Made by a program: the position numbers and the translations under genes. The notes beneath the pieces were generated by a model that saw only the letters and a program-made list of their open reading frames with translations, searched no databases and was not told the DNA's origin. Positions 1 to 11,918 of a stretch of 64,000 nucleotides of DNA are shown piece by piece. The stretch covers positions 4,698,501 to 4,762,500 of the forward strand of contig CP126201.1 of assembly GCA_030272155.1 (NCBI GenBank), in the 5' to 3' direction. The stretch's first letter is position 1. Every line of letters starts with the position of its first letter. This stretch comes from Tetradesmus obliquus (lineage: Eukaryota; Chlorophyta; Chlorophyceae; Sphaeropleales; Scenedesmaceae).

Positions 1-335
1 ATATGATTTTCTTGAGGAATCCAAAAAATTTCTTCTGTATAGAGTTCAGAATTAAATCTATTGAATGTTGATTTCGTTTGTAATTTTTTCAAGCCAAAGA
101 AAAGATCAAACTTTAAATTATTAAGATCAACTTCTTTTCTTTTTTTCAAAAATGAATGTGTGAATAATTCTTTTTGTTTAGAATTTGTTCTCGAAAAAAT
201 TTCAAAAACATTTTTAGTTTTTCGAATTAAAAATAAGTTTTCAAAACAGGCAGACTTATTTGTGTTTGTCTTGCACAAACTGACAATCAATCAGCATCCT
301 TTTGTCACGTTTAAGAGCATCGTATTAGCGACTTG
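1..335 (-). other. Plastid-like A+T-rich segment (candidate NUPT)
   Basis: The first ~335 bases are roughly three quarters A+T, against a GC-rich, CTG-rich background that resumes abruptly near 335-345. On the minus strand a frame is open across about 285 bases to the window edge. It uses TTT, AAA, AAT, TTA and GAA codons and reads like a plastid protein, with short stretches such as [12 protein letters not shown] and [15 protein letters not shown]. No start or stop lies inside, so it would be an internal fragment of a longer plastid ORF. I could not name the gene; ftsH, ycf1/tic214-like and rpo genes of Chlorophyceae are the obvious candidates. A chimeric assembly join is the alternative to a true nuclear insertion. 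Confidence 0.5.
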
Positions 336-1095
336 ATAAGGCTCACACCCATTTTGTGTGAAAGGCTGCAGGACCTGAAGCTCAGGCTGCCCGCAGAGCA
401 CCACTGCTGGTGCACATGTGCCAGTTGCAGTTGACTAAGACTACCGTTGATTTGCTCGTTGCATACCTCGCTCGTGCCAGTCGGTTGTGAACCAGTAAGT
501 AATCCAGTAATTAATAATGACCATACAGGCGAGACAGCCTCAAGGAAGCAAAACAGAGGCCAGCAGCAGCTGCAGCAGTTGCAGCAGTGACTACGGGAGT
601 ACATGTCAGCATGGCCCCCATCAGCAAACCAGCCAGTAAACATGTCTTCAGTGATCATGTACATACTTTGCAAAGCGCGGCTGAAGGCCTTTGCTGTGCA
701 TGTTATGTCACTCGCGGGAGGAAGGTGACGCAACTCTGGCCATTTGATATCTGGCATCGACCGCAGCCCCTTGAGCAGAACATCGCACAGCTGGAACTCA
801 TATTATCTGCCGCATTTTGATCTTCAAATCCGTGTCAGCAGCAGTTGGATTGCATCATTCTCACCCCTGGTGACCAGCTTACCACAGCGGTGCGTGTCGA
901 GGTGCCCTGCAACAGCATGCAGTTTTCTACCGTCAAAAAGATATCAACTAATCAACAGTGCTAGATGCTGATTACGGTGTACATCCCGATCTACACCTGT
1001 ATGAACAAGCTGCCGAGAATGCGATCTAATACAGTCATTTCAGCGGCAGCCTAACGACGAATGTATCTAATGTAATATGTTGCAGGTTCACAAGG
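336..1095. other. Intergenic, upstream of the secreted protein gene
   Basis: No gene supported. Short ORFs on both strands lack splice continuity or family resemblance. The 3' part must contain the promoter and leader of the gene starting at 1096. Confidence 0.5.
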
Positions 1096-2678
1096 ATGTC
1101 GTGCATGCGGGTGGCCGTGTTTCTGGCCCTTTTGGCCGTGGTGGCAGCAAGCAGGCCAGGCCAGGGGCCCTGCATCGAGTGCCGGGTAAGCTGCTGCTAG
1201 TACCCCGCTAACGAGTAGCTGAGATGCGCTGAAAACATATAAATGCCGCAGGCTTTCCGCAGCGTGTAGCCCTGCTGAGTAGTGGACCCAGCAGCAGCTG
1301 CTGCATATAATCACACACCTCATCCCTGCAAGGGTTACTAGATAGCTGTTCCATTGCAGCTCAACAGCAGCTGCGAGTATTTCTGACGTTTCCTGTGGCA
1401 CGTAAGCTGCTCTAGCTCAAACACCGTGCACAGCACGTGCTGATCCTGGTCATGCTGCTTTTGCACTTGCTGCGCCAACTAACGTGCCCTGCTGCCGCCT
1501 GCAGGACTGCCGTACCAACAACTGTTTGAGCGTGTGCCAGCGCTCCTGCGCTAAGCCTGCCAGCGTGAACATTGAGACATGCAAGCGCATCGGCAGGGAG
1601 ATTGGTGAGCAGCGGGTGCTCTATGCTGCATGATAGCAGATGCAGAGCAGTGAGGCAGTGCTATCTGCATGGCAGCAGACGCAGCTCTCGCAGGGGCTCG
1701 CAAGCTGCATGACATGCAGCAGCTGATTGCAGTGCTGAGGAGTGCAAGTTTAGTGCAGAGGGCGTTGCTGCTGCAGCAGCAGCAGCAGCTGACTGGGCTG
1801 GCTCAGTCTGGCTCTGCAGCTTGTGTACCGCCATGTATGTGGGCCGAATGTGTGTAGTCGAACTGATCACACGGCCATGGCTGTTCACTGCAGGTGGTCG
1901 GATCGGCATCGACGCCTGCGGCACAACCAAGGTGGGTGCACAGGATGCTCAGAGGGTGGCAGAATCGTTTTCGCTTCGACAGAACAGCAACTGCATGCAT
2001 GCTGCACTGCTGAGTACACGGCACAAGTCATTACCCCTCAATTCCTGGTTTATGTTGCATCTCCTTGTCCAGGCCAGCAACTGGTGCGGCATGGTGCATG
2101 CAAATATCAGCGCGGCGCCCCAACGAGCACCCCGGCCTGGTTGTTTCACCCTTGCCTTCTGCTCGCTGTTTGTTGCCCTGTGCAGAGGTTCTGCGGCGGC
2201 GGCAGGAGCTTTGGCGGTGCCCAGCGCAAGAGGGTGAACCTGCAGCAGGTGCGTCACTTTGACTGTGGTCAAACATCAGTCAAGCCATGGTCAACTCACC
2301 CTTTGACCAGGTGCCATGACTGCAAGACATGGGCTTTCTGCAAAGTAGTAGTAGTAGTAGTGTTGCCGCCTGGACTTAAAGCTGTGTCATAACAGATGCC
2401 GAAGAGTGTTAACATGTACCTCACTTGAACTGATCAGCTTTCAGCATAGCATCATCAAATAATCTTCTCCCTCTGCATGTCGTTGCTGCCTGCAGTGCCA
2501 GAACATTGCCTTTGGCACCTGCCAGAACCGCGCCAGGGAGGCTGCCAGGTTGGCGGGCGGCTGCCTCTTTGCCTTCAACGGCTTCCAGCAGTGCAACAGG
2601 CAGCAGTGGGCCGACTTTTTCAACCCGGAGGTGGATGAGCTGTGCGCAAACGCTGTGGCTGCACGCATCCCCAACTAA
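1096..2678 (+). CDS. Small secreted cysteine-rich protein (hypothetical)
   Basis: Five exons join in phase: 1096-1185, 1505-1604, 1894-1931, 2186-2248 and 2496-2678, giving 157 residues. All introns are GT-AG and all acceptors end in CAG. The N-terminus (MSCMRVAVFLALLAVVAAS) is a clear signal peptide with a likely cut after AAS. The mature part has 14 cysteines, an even number that suits disulfides, with motifs CIECRDC, CLSVCQRSC and CQNIAFGTC, a Gly/Arg-rich middle (FCGGGRSFGG) and a hydrophilic C-terminus ending ARIPN. The stop TAA is at 2676-2678. I do not recognise the family, and an enzyme is unlikely at this size. A secreted wall or extracellular role is inference from the signal peptide only. 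Unlike the next gene, no exon-end copies are seen in its introns. Confidence 0.75.
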
Positions 2679-3780
2679 AATCCTGCAACCAAACGGGGAG
2701 AACCATTGGACGCTAAGAGGTGGTGGTGGTTGAGGGGGTTCAACCATGGAGGCTGACGCATGAGGAGTTAGGGTGTTTATCAGGGTTGCTGCTGCAGAGC
2801 GTGCTGCTGCACAGATAGTGGTGGTCAGAGGTGTTGCGGCAGTGTGAACTCTACAGGAGCACCTGTTTGATCATGATGATTGGTTTATGCAGTCGCCCGG
2901 CTCAGCAGGTACCACAACAAATGCCAGGCAGAGGGTGACTTGTACAGTTTGTGAACAACCTGTCTCTTACTCTGCAGATTGTGCGGAGATGTGCAGCTGA
3001 GTTTGCAGGTGTGTGGTGGATGGCTTTTGTGCGTTCGTGCAAGTGATGAGACAGTGTGTCAGCAGCTGAGGTGGACTGGAACTTTCAACTCAACTATACA
3101 TGGCATTGAGCCAAGCATCGGCAAGTTGCCACAAATGGCATTGCAGCTGAGTCACGATTGGTGTATACACACATGTGCAGCTGGTGCTGCAGGGCCAGAG
3201 GTCTGTCAGACAAGTGGATTTTGTGCTGAATTATGTGGGTTGGTTTCAGTGTGGTGCTGCATCTGACAGCGCGAGTACGCATTGTGTTGCATGTGCTTTT
3301 GAATTATGACCTGCATGCACGTTGTAACCCTTTTACAGCGCAGTTGGCGCCGCTGTGTCTGGCCTGCTGATTACCCTCAGGCTGTGAATCAGCAGGCTGA
3401 GGGGTCCAACCCTGCTCGTTCACTGTTGAGGTTCTGTAAAAGGGACGTGTCGCAAACTCTGGTAACAAAATTGACCGAGGTATGCGGGGTTTCTTAGCGT
3501 TTGCTTGGCTGCTTGAGCAGCACCACCCAGGGTGCTGGGCAGGCAGCTGAGCAGACAACCGAATGTTTGTAGTTGCAGCACACTTGACAAAGAAACAGCA
3601 TGCCGATGCATTGTTTCCCTTTGTCTACCTGTTGATAATCTTCATCTCACGAGTAAGCGACCACAGCGTTGTTCGTGTCTGGTTGTTTCCTGCTGCCTGA
3701 CGTGTTGAGCGCCGATCTCAGAGACTGCGACCAGTAAACAACGCTAAGGCTTTGTTCATTGGATATATAACTTCGGGTTG
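2679..3780. other. Intergenic between the secreted protein gene and CYP71
   Basis: Holds the 3' UTR of the upstream gene and the promoter/leader of CYP71. A TGTAA motif at 3323-3327 could be a poly(A) signal but is 645 bases past the stop. A TATATAA sits at about 3764-3770, too close to the ATG at 3781 to be a usual TATA box. No gene seen. Confidence 0.4.
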
Positions 3781-6700
3781 ATGTCGGAGGAGGCGAGCGG
3801 CAAGCGCCCTGCCGCAGAGGCGCTTAAGGAAGCAGCAGCAGAAGAGGGGCCTCCCAGGCCCCCAGCAGACGCAGCAGATGGAGAGCAGGAGGAAGAGGAT
3901 AATGTCGGACCGCAGCTACCCAAGTCAAAGAAACGGAAGGTGCGCTGGCAGCAACAGCTGCTGCTTGTGAATGCTGCAGCGGCAGTTGTGCTGCTGCTTG
4001 TGCTGCTGCTGTACTTGCATATGTTGCTGCCACGGAGCTCCTTTGAGACACACAGTCGGTTGCTCACAGTCCTAACAATGTAAAATGCATCTTTAACTTG
4101 GTGAGGTTGCTTTGGCACAGTTCATTGTTGCCATTTAGCAATAGCACCAATCGGCTGCTCTCCTGCTGCTGACTGGTCACTCCTGCAGGTGCTGCCGTTT
4201 GAGCAGCAGTACCTGGATGCGCTGCCATGTGCACAGATGTACGAAAAGAGCTACATGCACAGAGACACAGTGACACACGTGGTGGTGAGCGTGCCAGTTG
4301 TGCAGCAAGCCCACAGCAACACAGCAGCAGCGCAGAGGTGCCAGCACGCCAGTGGCAAGCTATTGCCGTGCTTGGATGGTCAGCTGTGGCTGCAGCAGGT
4401 GCAGCAGCAGAAGCGTTACTCAGCTGGAAGATGCACAGCATGCGTGCCACAGCCCGCTAGGCTGCTGCAGGCATTGACTGACATCAGGCGTTTGCACTTA
4501 TCGCAGCAGCAGGTGGCAGAGCTGCAGCAAGCAGCAGCCTGCAGCAGTTGCATAATGCTGCTGCCATGCCCTGGGCCCTGCACCCTCACGTTTGAAGTAC
4601 ATGACCTGAACATAGCAGGTTGCAAACATGCTTGCTGCTGCTGCTGCTGTCGCTGCACCGCGCCAGGCCACCCCCAGCGACTTCATCATCACTGGCAGTG
4701 CTGACGGGCACCTCAAGTTCTGGAAGAAGCAGGAGCAGGGCATAGAGTTTGTGAAGCACTACCGCAGCCACATCGGCGCAGTGGACGGTGAGCAGCAGCA
4801 GCAGAAGCAACAGCAAAAGAAGCAAAAGCAGCAGAAGCAGCAGCATAGGTGCATCTGTGGATGAGCAGCAGCATGGGCTCAGCAAGCGGTACGCAGCCAT
4901 AGTTGGCAGCCGCTGCGCACTTGCGCCTGCAGGTGCACTTAACAATGCCTGTTTTCATAAGCTGTCATGCTTGTGGGTCGTGGCTGGTGTGCTGCTGCAA
5001 CTTCAGGCAGCCCACGCACAGCAAAATAGTTCGTGCGCTGGACGCGCTGTTGCTTTCGCGCTGTCTCTACATTGTTTGAGTGTGTGCTCCTCTCCTTTTC
5101 AGCCCCTGCCCCGCTGTTGACACCCTCACCTGTACCAATGCTGCGTTGCGGACCTGCAGGCCTGGCAGCAAGCCACGACGGCAGCCTGTGTGTGAGCATC
5201 AGCAGGGACCGCAGCCGCGGCAGCCGCTCTCACAGCTAGCCCAAAATGCACTGAACGCTGCTGGTCTTTTTTGCTGTTGTATTGCTTGCAGCCCTTGCAG
5301 CCAGCCACGACGGCAGCCTGTTGTTTGCCGCTATATCTTCAACCTGGCCACGGCCTTGGAGGCACTAACTGCTGCCGTTCTGTTTGCTGCTTTTGTGCTT
5401 GCAGGCCTTGCGGCCAGCCACGACGGCAGCCTGTGTGTGAGCATCAGCAGGGACCGCAGCGTCAAGGTGTATGATGTGCTGGGCTTTGACATGATCATGA
5501 TGATGAAGCTGCCATACACACCGGGCACTGCAGAGTGGATCTTCAAGGTGCGAAGCTCGCGGTGCTAGCGTGTGATTTCACAGTGAAGTTTGCAGTCTGA
5601 AGTTGATTGGAATGATGTGCTGAGCTTCGACATGATCATGATCATGAAGCTGCCACACCAGGCTCCGCAGAGTGGATCTTCAGGGGGTGAGAAGTTCATG
5701 GTGCTGCCTTGTATGAAGTTTAAGGCGTGGTATTGCATGCGTGTTGGACGCGATTGGGAGGCAGGAATTTGCTTCAGGGCTGCGTGGCTGGGATAAAGGT
5801 TGTTACAAAAAAGCGCTCTGCATATTGGTATCTCATATCATTATGCTCCACGAAGCGGGTTGCATTGCTGAGCAGTCAAAGGCTCAGTGCCCAGTCACTT
5901 TTCTGCAGCTGCTGGCTTCCTTTGCCGCCTCCTTCACAGCTGCCTTTGCCACTGCCTGCCGTGCATCTGGCACTATACATTGCAGAAAGGGGATGCCGCA
6001 GCCAAGCTGGCCATCAGTGACCTCAACAGCCCAGCCATACACATCTATGATGTGGCCAGCGGCAGCGAAGAGCCACTTGCTACGCTCAGCAGCGTTCACG
6101 CGAGCCCGGTGGCGGTCATGCGCTTCAACGCAGCAGCGAATGCCGTCATCAGCAGCGACGCCAAGGGTGAGCGTGTTGCATGTCACCTGTGTATCTTTGT
6201 GTGTTCTCTGAGTATCTCTTGTTGATTTTGAATGGTGGTCGAGCTGCAGTGAAACGTAGTAAGCTGAGATGCATATAAGGCAAGCTGTGCCTAGGGCTCA
6301 TCTACAACGGCAGCCAGGAGCCACTGGCTACGCTCAGCAGCGTCCACGCCAGCCCGGTGGCCGTCTTGCGCTTCAACGCAGTGGCAAATGCGGTCATCAG
6401 CAGCGACGCCAACGGTGAGCGCGTGTTTTGAATGTTGTGCTCCCTGGGTACCACTAGTGAAGCTGGACTAAAACTGGCAAACTGGAGATGCACGCAGGGC
6501 ACGTGGTGCCTGGTGGTAACCTATGACGAGCCAGCGGCAGCGAGGAGCCACTGGCTACGCTCAGCAGCGTTCATGCCAGCCCGGTGGCGGTCATGCGCTT
6601 CAACGCAGCCACAAATGCGGCCATCAGCAGCGACGCCAAGGGTGAGCGTGTTTCGCACGCTTTCTGTGTATCTTTGTGTGTTCTCTGAGTATTTCTTGTT

Positions 6701-7983
6701 GATTCTGAATGATGGTCGAGCTGAACTGAAATGTGATAAGCTGAGATGCAAATATATCGCAAGTGGCGCCCAGGGCTCATCTACAGCAGCAGCGAGGAGC
6801 CACTCGCTACGCTCAGCAGCGGTCACGCAAGCCCGGTGGCGGTCATGCGCTTTAATGCAGCCGCAAACGCAGTCATCGGCGGCAACGCCAAGGGTGAGCG
6901 CTGCTGGCGTGTTCATTTTGGTGTGATGTTATCCAGTATTGCGGTTTGATTGGAACCTGGTCGTGTCAGGACTGCACCGTTCGTCATGAAGACGGACACA
7001 GACCCGCTCATACACCTCACTGCTGCTGCAACATGCCAATTCTGCTGCAAAGGCTTCATTGAGTACTGGTCGTGTGACGACTACAAGCACCCCAGCGCTG
7101 CAGTGAGCTTCAGCATGAAGATACACATATGGACTTCTCAACTGCACTGCTGCCGCAATCTCTTTGTGTTGCAGGCTTCATCGAGTGCTGGTCGTGTCAT
7201 GGCGACCCTAACATCGCTGTGAACCATTTGACCATACTGACGTACCAATGCATAATTTTCATTGCTGCTGCACCACAGGCTTCATCGAGTACTGGTCGTG
7301 TGACGATTACAAGCACCCCAGTGCTGCAGTCAGCTTCAGCATGAAGATGGACACAGACCTCTTTGCACTGGCAAAGGCTAAGACGCACGCGCGCAGCCTG
7401 GAGGTCAGCAGGGACGGCAGCCAGTTTGCAGCCTTCTGCGCTGACAGCCGCGTGCGTGTGTGGCGCTTCGCGACCGGCAAGCTGCGGAGAACGTACGACG
7501 AGTCCATGGAGGTGCGCGGCGTTGTAAAACACTGTTGAATGCTGCCATTCAATGGCACAACCAATGGTTGGTTGTATGTGCTGCTGTCAGGAGATGCCTG
7601 CTGCTTGTTGCGCTTGATGAATCCTGCGCGGTGCGCAGAGCTCGTGAGTGCATGGTCCGCTACTGTTTTTATTCCATGCGGATACAGCTGCTGCTTCTTG
7701 TGTGTGATGCGTCAGTGGAGTTGCGCAGCGATGTTTATGTTGCTGTTACAGCAGGTGGATTTGTTTGCAAAGTATTCATACAGACTGTGCGCCACGCAGA
7801 TCCTTCAGCCGCCACCTTGAGATAGGACAGTGCGGCAGGTGTTGCCGATGCTGAGTGTGGGCAGCAGCCTTGACTGCTGCCCAGTGTTGCATGCCTCACC
7901 GGTCCCTTCTTGGTAAACTGTGGCGGTAGCTGCTTTGCTGCCATGCTGCACTGCTGGCACTATTCTACGCACCCTGCTGTACA

Positions 7984-8031
<48 letters not shown>

Positions 8032-8465
8032 ATCCCATGCAGGCTGCACACGAGCTGCAAAAGTCTGGCGCGGCACAGTTTGCAATCGATGACATGGACT
8101 TTGGCCGCAGGTGGGTGCAGTGTGTAATACAATGTGTGATAGCACAATACAAGCAGTTGACAAGAGAGAGCACGGTACAATCAGTTGACAACAGCAGTGT
8201 CAAACAGATGGCAGCAGTTTGTGATGGATGACATGGACTTGGCTGCAGGTGCCATTTGGTGGCCTGAGCTGTGCCAGCGATGCAGAAATATGGCTGTCAG
8301 CAAGAATGAAGTGCAGTTCTTATGCTGGGCACTTACTGTCATCAATGAAGCACAGTTTTTATTGCTGGGCACTGACTGTCAGCCATGAAGCACATTTCTT
8401 ATTGCTGGGCACTTGACACCTGGCAGCTTGCCATGCACGGTGCCGCATTGTTGGGCGGCTGACAC

Positions 8466-8506
<41 letters not shown>

Positions 8507-8561
8507 AGGTATGCCATGGAGAAGGAGATCCGTGCAGCAGGTGAGGCACCACACACGCCCT

Positions 8562-8594
<33 letters not shown>

Positions 8595-11500
8595 CAAAGC
8601 TGATCCCCTTCTGACAGCAGCAGCAGCGTACACCAGCAGGCGCTGCTGGCTTGTCTACACCAGTGCTCTTGCAAGCCCCCCACTTGTGCGCCCATCATGC
8701 CTTACAGTAAACCCTCGAAGTAACGACGCCACTGGGAACAGCCAAAAGTGTCAGTACTACAGTATGTGTTTGTCATTATTTTGCAACAGTTTTGCGGCAT
8801 TTCATGCACTTGGGGGCCAGCCGGACGTGTCGTTACCATGCGAAAGTCGTTACTTCAAGTGTCGTTACTTTGAGGCTTTAATGTACCGCCATGTTTCACC
8901 TGCTGCTGGTGCTGCTGCTGCCAGGTGACGCCGTGCCGGCCCCCAACGTGCTGTTTGACGAGTCCGGCCACTTCCTACTGCTGCCCAGCCTGCTTGGGAT
9001 TAAAGTCATCAACCTGGCCACAAATGCACTGCCACGGCTGCTGGGCAAGCCGGAAAACACGGAGCGCTTCCTGCGCATTGCGCTGTGGCAGGGCCTGAAC
9101 AAGAAGGTGCGGCTTTGCTGTTACATCTTTGTTCCATTTGTTGTATGGTCATCAACCTGGCCACCACTGCGCTGCCGCGTCTGCTGGGAAAACCCGAGAA
9201 CACGGAGCGCCTTTTGAGCATAGCGCTGTGGCAGGGCCTGAACAAGAAGGTGGGGGTCTCACATTGTTACATTCGAGCTGGCGTACAGCACTCATGCTCA
9301 ACCCTTGTTACAAACCCGGTTCTAAATCCTGCTGTGTGCCGCCCAAACCCATGTTACAACCCTATACTGCAGCACAAGAGCCGACCCGGCATGCCAGACA
9401 TGAAGCTGCCGGAGCGAGACCCTACGCTGGTGGCGCTGGCTTACAGTGCTGTTTTAGATCTCCATTGATTACCTTGGTTCTAAACTTTGCTGTGTCCCAC
9501 CCAAAACCATACCAATTACCCTGCATTGCAGCACAACAACCGGCCCGGCATGCCAGACAGACAGAAGCTGCCTGAGCGTGACCCCGCGCTGGTGGCGCTG
9601 ACCTGCAGCCCTCATCCTACATTCTTGTCTTCTAACCCTCAGCCTAAACCCTTGAATCTGCTGTACTAAAACCCCTAAAACCTGTGCAATGCAGCACAAG
9701 ATCCGGCCCGGCATGCCAGACATGAAGCTGCCAGAGCGTGACCCAGCGCTCGTGGCGCTGGCCTACAAGCGGCAGCGGCTGTACCTCTTTAGCCGGCGGG
9801 AGCCAGCAGACGCAGAGGATGCATCGGTGAGTAGGCTGGACTTCTTCTGGGTTTTAGGTTTCAGCGCTCTGATCAGATGAGTGACAAGTTGTTGTCGATT
9901 TAGCGGAGTCAATATGCGCCGCATTGAATCAGGTTTCAGGTGGGGCACGGCGTGTTGAGCCTAGCATGCTGCTCTGCTTGAAGTGCGGCAGCTGCCTGAC
10001 CTGACATGCCCGCTGCTGCTGCTGCTGCTGCCGCTGCTGCTGCTGCTGCTGCTGCTGCCGCAGATGGGGCGTGACGTGTTCAATGAGAAGCCCAGCACAG
10101 AGGAGCTGCTGGCGGCTGAGGCGGGCGCCACGTCAGCGCTGCCGCGCGGCGCATGCATACACACCACCAAGGTTTGTTCACAGTATGGCAGCGCCAGCCA
10201 TGCTGATCACCGACTACACTTCAGCATACATACTTGCATGGCGGTTTCGCATTCTAACTGGCAGCGATAGGTAAGATACGCGTGGCATAACTGGCCACAT
10301 TTTTGTGACTGTGCACGCACATGTACAGCAGCTGTACCTGAAAGCCGGCGGTACTGCTGGCATAGTGTGTGCCCCATGCAGCTGTGCGCTGCGTATTCCG
10401 TGCACTGCCGCGGCGCCAGGATCGCGCCATACTAGGTGCTGTGCGCTTTCTGTGTGTCGCTGCAGAGCCGCAGTTTCTTTGCGGCCTGCGGTAATGGTGC
10501 TGAATGCACATGTGCCGTGGGGTTCATGCTAACATCCAACATTTGCATGGCTGTCAAGTGATGGTTCCGGTGTGCTGTGTGTGCAGGGTGACATCACGGT
10601 GCGGCTGTTCCCTGACGAGTGTCCGCGCACGGTTGAGAACTTCACCACGCACGCCAGCAACGGCTACTACGACAACGTGATCTTCCACAGAGTGATCAAG
10701 GGCTTCATGCTGCAGACGGGCGACCCGCTGGGTGAGGCGCTGGCTGTGTAACATATCATAACTGTGTGATATAACTGTTGCGCGACTAAATAGTTATAGG
10801 TCTTGCGGCATTGCTGTGCTGTGCATGCTTTGCTGGTGTATTGAACACTTGCGTCATCAAGGGCTTCAAGCTGCAGACAGGCGACCCGTTGGGTGCGACC
10901 TAGGCGCACCCCATAGTGCTGTGTCGCTGCATATTCGTGGTTGCGATGCTGTGTGCATGCGTTGTGCTGCTGCATGCCAAGGCATTCTGCTGTGGTGTAA
11001 TCAGGGGTTTCCTGCTGCTGGCTGGCGACCCGCTGGTTGAGCGAGGCACATGTCAGTGACCCGCTGAGGCTTCGAGCTCTGTTCTGCGCCCGCTCTGCCT
11101 CGGCTGAGATGAATGCAAGATGGTTTGAGCTGCTGTGTATGCTGCTGTCATGGCGTTGCAGGCAATGGCCTGGCGGCAATCCATCTGGGGCAGCCAACCA
11201 CTGCATGACCCAATATATTTATCTTCAAACTGACTCTAAACCGTTTTTGTGCTTCTGTCCTGCGCAGGCGACGGCACTGGCGGCGAGTCCATCTGGGGCG
11301 GCGAGTTTGAGGACGAGTTCCGGCCCACGCTGCGCCACGACAGGCCGGGAATCCTGTCCATGGCCAACGCAGGTGAGCCGTTTTGTAGTCGCTGCTGCTG
11401 CTGCTGCTGCTTGTGATACATACGGTTGCAGTCTGCTGCACTGTGTGCTGAATGAGGCAAGAATGCATAACGATGCTTGTGTTACCTGACCGCAGGCCCT

Positions 11501-11918
11501 AAAACCAATGGCTTCTACTTTTGTTGTCACTACTGTGCCCACGCCCTGGCTGGACGGCAAGCACACCGTGTTTGGTGCTGTTGCCTGGGTTGCTTGCAAC
11601 GACTTGCTTGTTTACACCTGCCGCTTGCCTGTTGACTGCCACCTGCAGGCAAGCACACACATGCTCCCATGCTCAATCTCTCCCTCTGCTGCCCAAAATC
11701 TGCCACCCGCAGGCCCCGGCACCAACGGCAGCCAGTTCTTTGTCACCACCGTACCCACGCCGTGGCTGGACAACAAGCACACCGTGTTTGGGCGCGTGGT
11801 CAAGGGCATGGACGTTGTGAGCCTCATTGAGAAGGTCAAGACGGATCGCACAGACAAGCCCGTGGACGATGTGAAGATCGTGAACATCGATGTGCTGGAT
11901 GCGGTGGCGGAGAGCTGA
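3781..11918 (+). CDS. CYP71: WD40-cyclophilin CYP71/PPWD1 (peptidyl-prolyl isomerase)
   Basis: Fourteen exons splice to 652 residues: 3781-3939, 4189-4284, about 4619-4787, 5405-5547, 5986-6166, 7279-7511, 8043-8110, 8509-8540, 8925-9106, 9695-9826, 10064-10171, 10587-10731, 11268-11372 and 11713-11918. Only the exon 3 acceptor is uncertain. The order matches plant CYP71 and human PPWD1: acidic/basic N-terminus ending KSKKRK, WD40 repeats ([47 protein letters not shown]) over residues ~85-330, a linker with IYLFSRREP-type sequence ([16 protein letters not shown]), and a C-terminal cyclophilin domain from about residue 500. Cyclophilin active-site features are present: [22 protein letters not shown] and [13 protein letters not shown]. 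In plants CYP71 acts in the nucleus in chromatin-based gene control; PPWD1 is spliceosome-associated. Many introns carry extra copies of neighbouring exon ends, listed separately. Confidence 0.95.
5160..5404 (+). repeat. Two acceptor echoes of CYP71 exon 4
   Basis: Decayed copies of the first part of exon 4 (coding [16 protein letters not shown]) begin at 5160 and 5292, each right after a CAG, before the true exon at 5405. Spacings are 132 and 113 bp. A donor-side echo of the same exon ([10 protein letters not shown]..., 'agtggatcttcag') lies at about 5605-5683, after the true donor at 5548. Confidence 0.85.
6167..6894 (+). repeat. Three donor echoes of CYP71 exon 5
   Basis: After the true exon 5 donor at 6167, the exon tail of about 105 bases ([20 protein letters not shown] through SSDAKG) plus its gtgagc donor recurs three times. 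The copied donors are at 6415, 6642 and 6894. Flanking intron sequence ('tgtatctttgtgtgttctctgag') is copied too, giving units of about 227-252 bp. Confidence 0.9.
7053..7278 (+). repeat. Two acceptor echoes of CYP71 exon 6
   Basis: Copies of the exon 6 head ([20 protein letters not shown]) begin at about 7053 (acceptor changed to CAAAG) and at 7175 (CAG kept), before the true exon at 7279. Spacings are 122 and 104 bp. Confidence 0.85.
7985..8030 (+). repeat. (CTG)15 microsatellite before the exon 7 acceptor
   Basis: A pure CTG run ends 12 bases before the exon at 8043. Further CTG or CAG runs in this gene lie at 8467-8508 (directly part of the exon 8 acceptor), 8563-8593 (CAG) and 10010-10063 (leading into the exon 11 acceptor). 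Confidence 0.9.
8111..8249 (+). repeat. Donor echo of CYP71 exon 7
   Basis: The exon 7 tail (DDMDFGRR) is echoed at about 8215-8248 (MDDMDLAA) with a following gt at 8249. That is 138 bp after the true donor at 8111. Confidence 0.7.
8705..8883. mobile_element. 179-bp MITE with pogo/Tigger-like terminal repeats
   Basis: Inside CYP71 intron 8, the left end CAGTAAACCCTCGAAGTAAC and the right end read inward (CATTAAAGCCTCAAAGTAAC) match at 17 of 20 bases and both continue into GAC. TA dinucleotides flank both sides (8703-8704 and 8884-8885), as expected for a TA target duplication of the Tc1/mariner-pogo group, whose ends commonly begin CAGT. There is no transposase inside, so it is non-autonomous. 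The interior has a further 'gtcgttacttcaagtgtcg' repeat. Confidence 0.7.
9107..9249 (+). repeat. Donor echo of CYP71 exon 9
   Basis: The last ~100 coding bases of exon 9 ([20 protein letters not shown] ... LWQGLNKK) recur between about 9147 and 9249, followed by gt at 9250. That is 143 bp after the true donor at 9107. Confidence 0.9.
9373..9694 (+). repeat. Two acceptor echoes of CYP71 exon 10
   Basis: Copies of the exon 10 head ([20 protein letters not shown]) begin at 9373 and 9532, each after CAG, before the true exon at 9695. Periods are 159 and 163 bp. The second copy has a small insertion (DRQKLPERD). Confidence 0.9.
10732..11267 (+). repeat. Echoes of CYP71 exons 12 (donor side) and 13 (acceptor side)
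   Basis: The exon 12 tail ([14 protein letters not shown]) is echoed at about 10850-10892 ([14 protein letters not shown]) and 11005-11036 ([10 protein letters not shown]). An echo of the exon 13 head begins at 11162, 106 bp before the true exon at 11268. An exon 14 head echo ([19 protein letters not shown]) begins at 11496, before the true exon at 11713. Confidence 0.8.
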
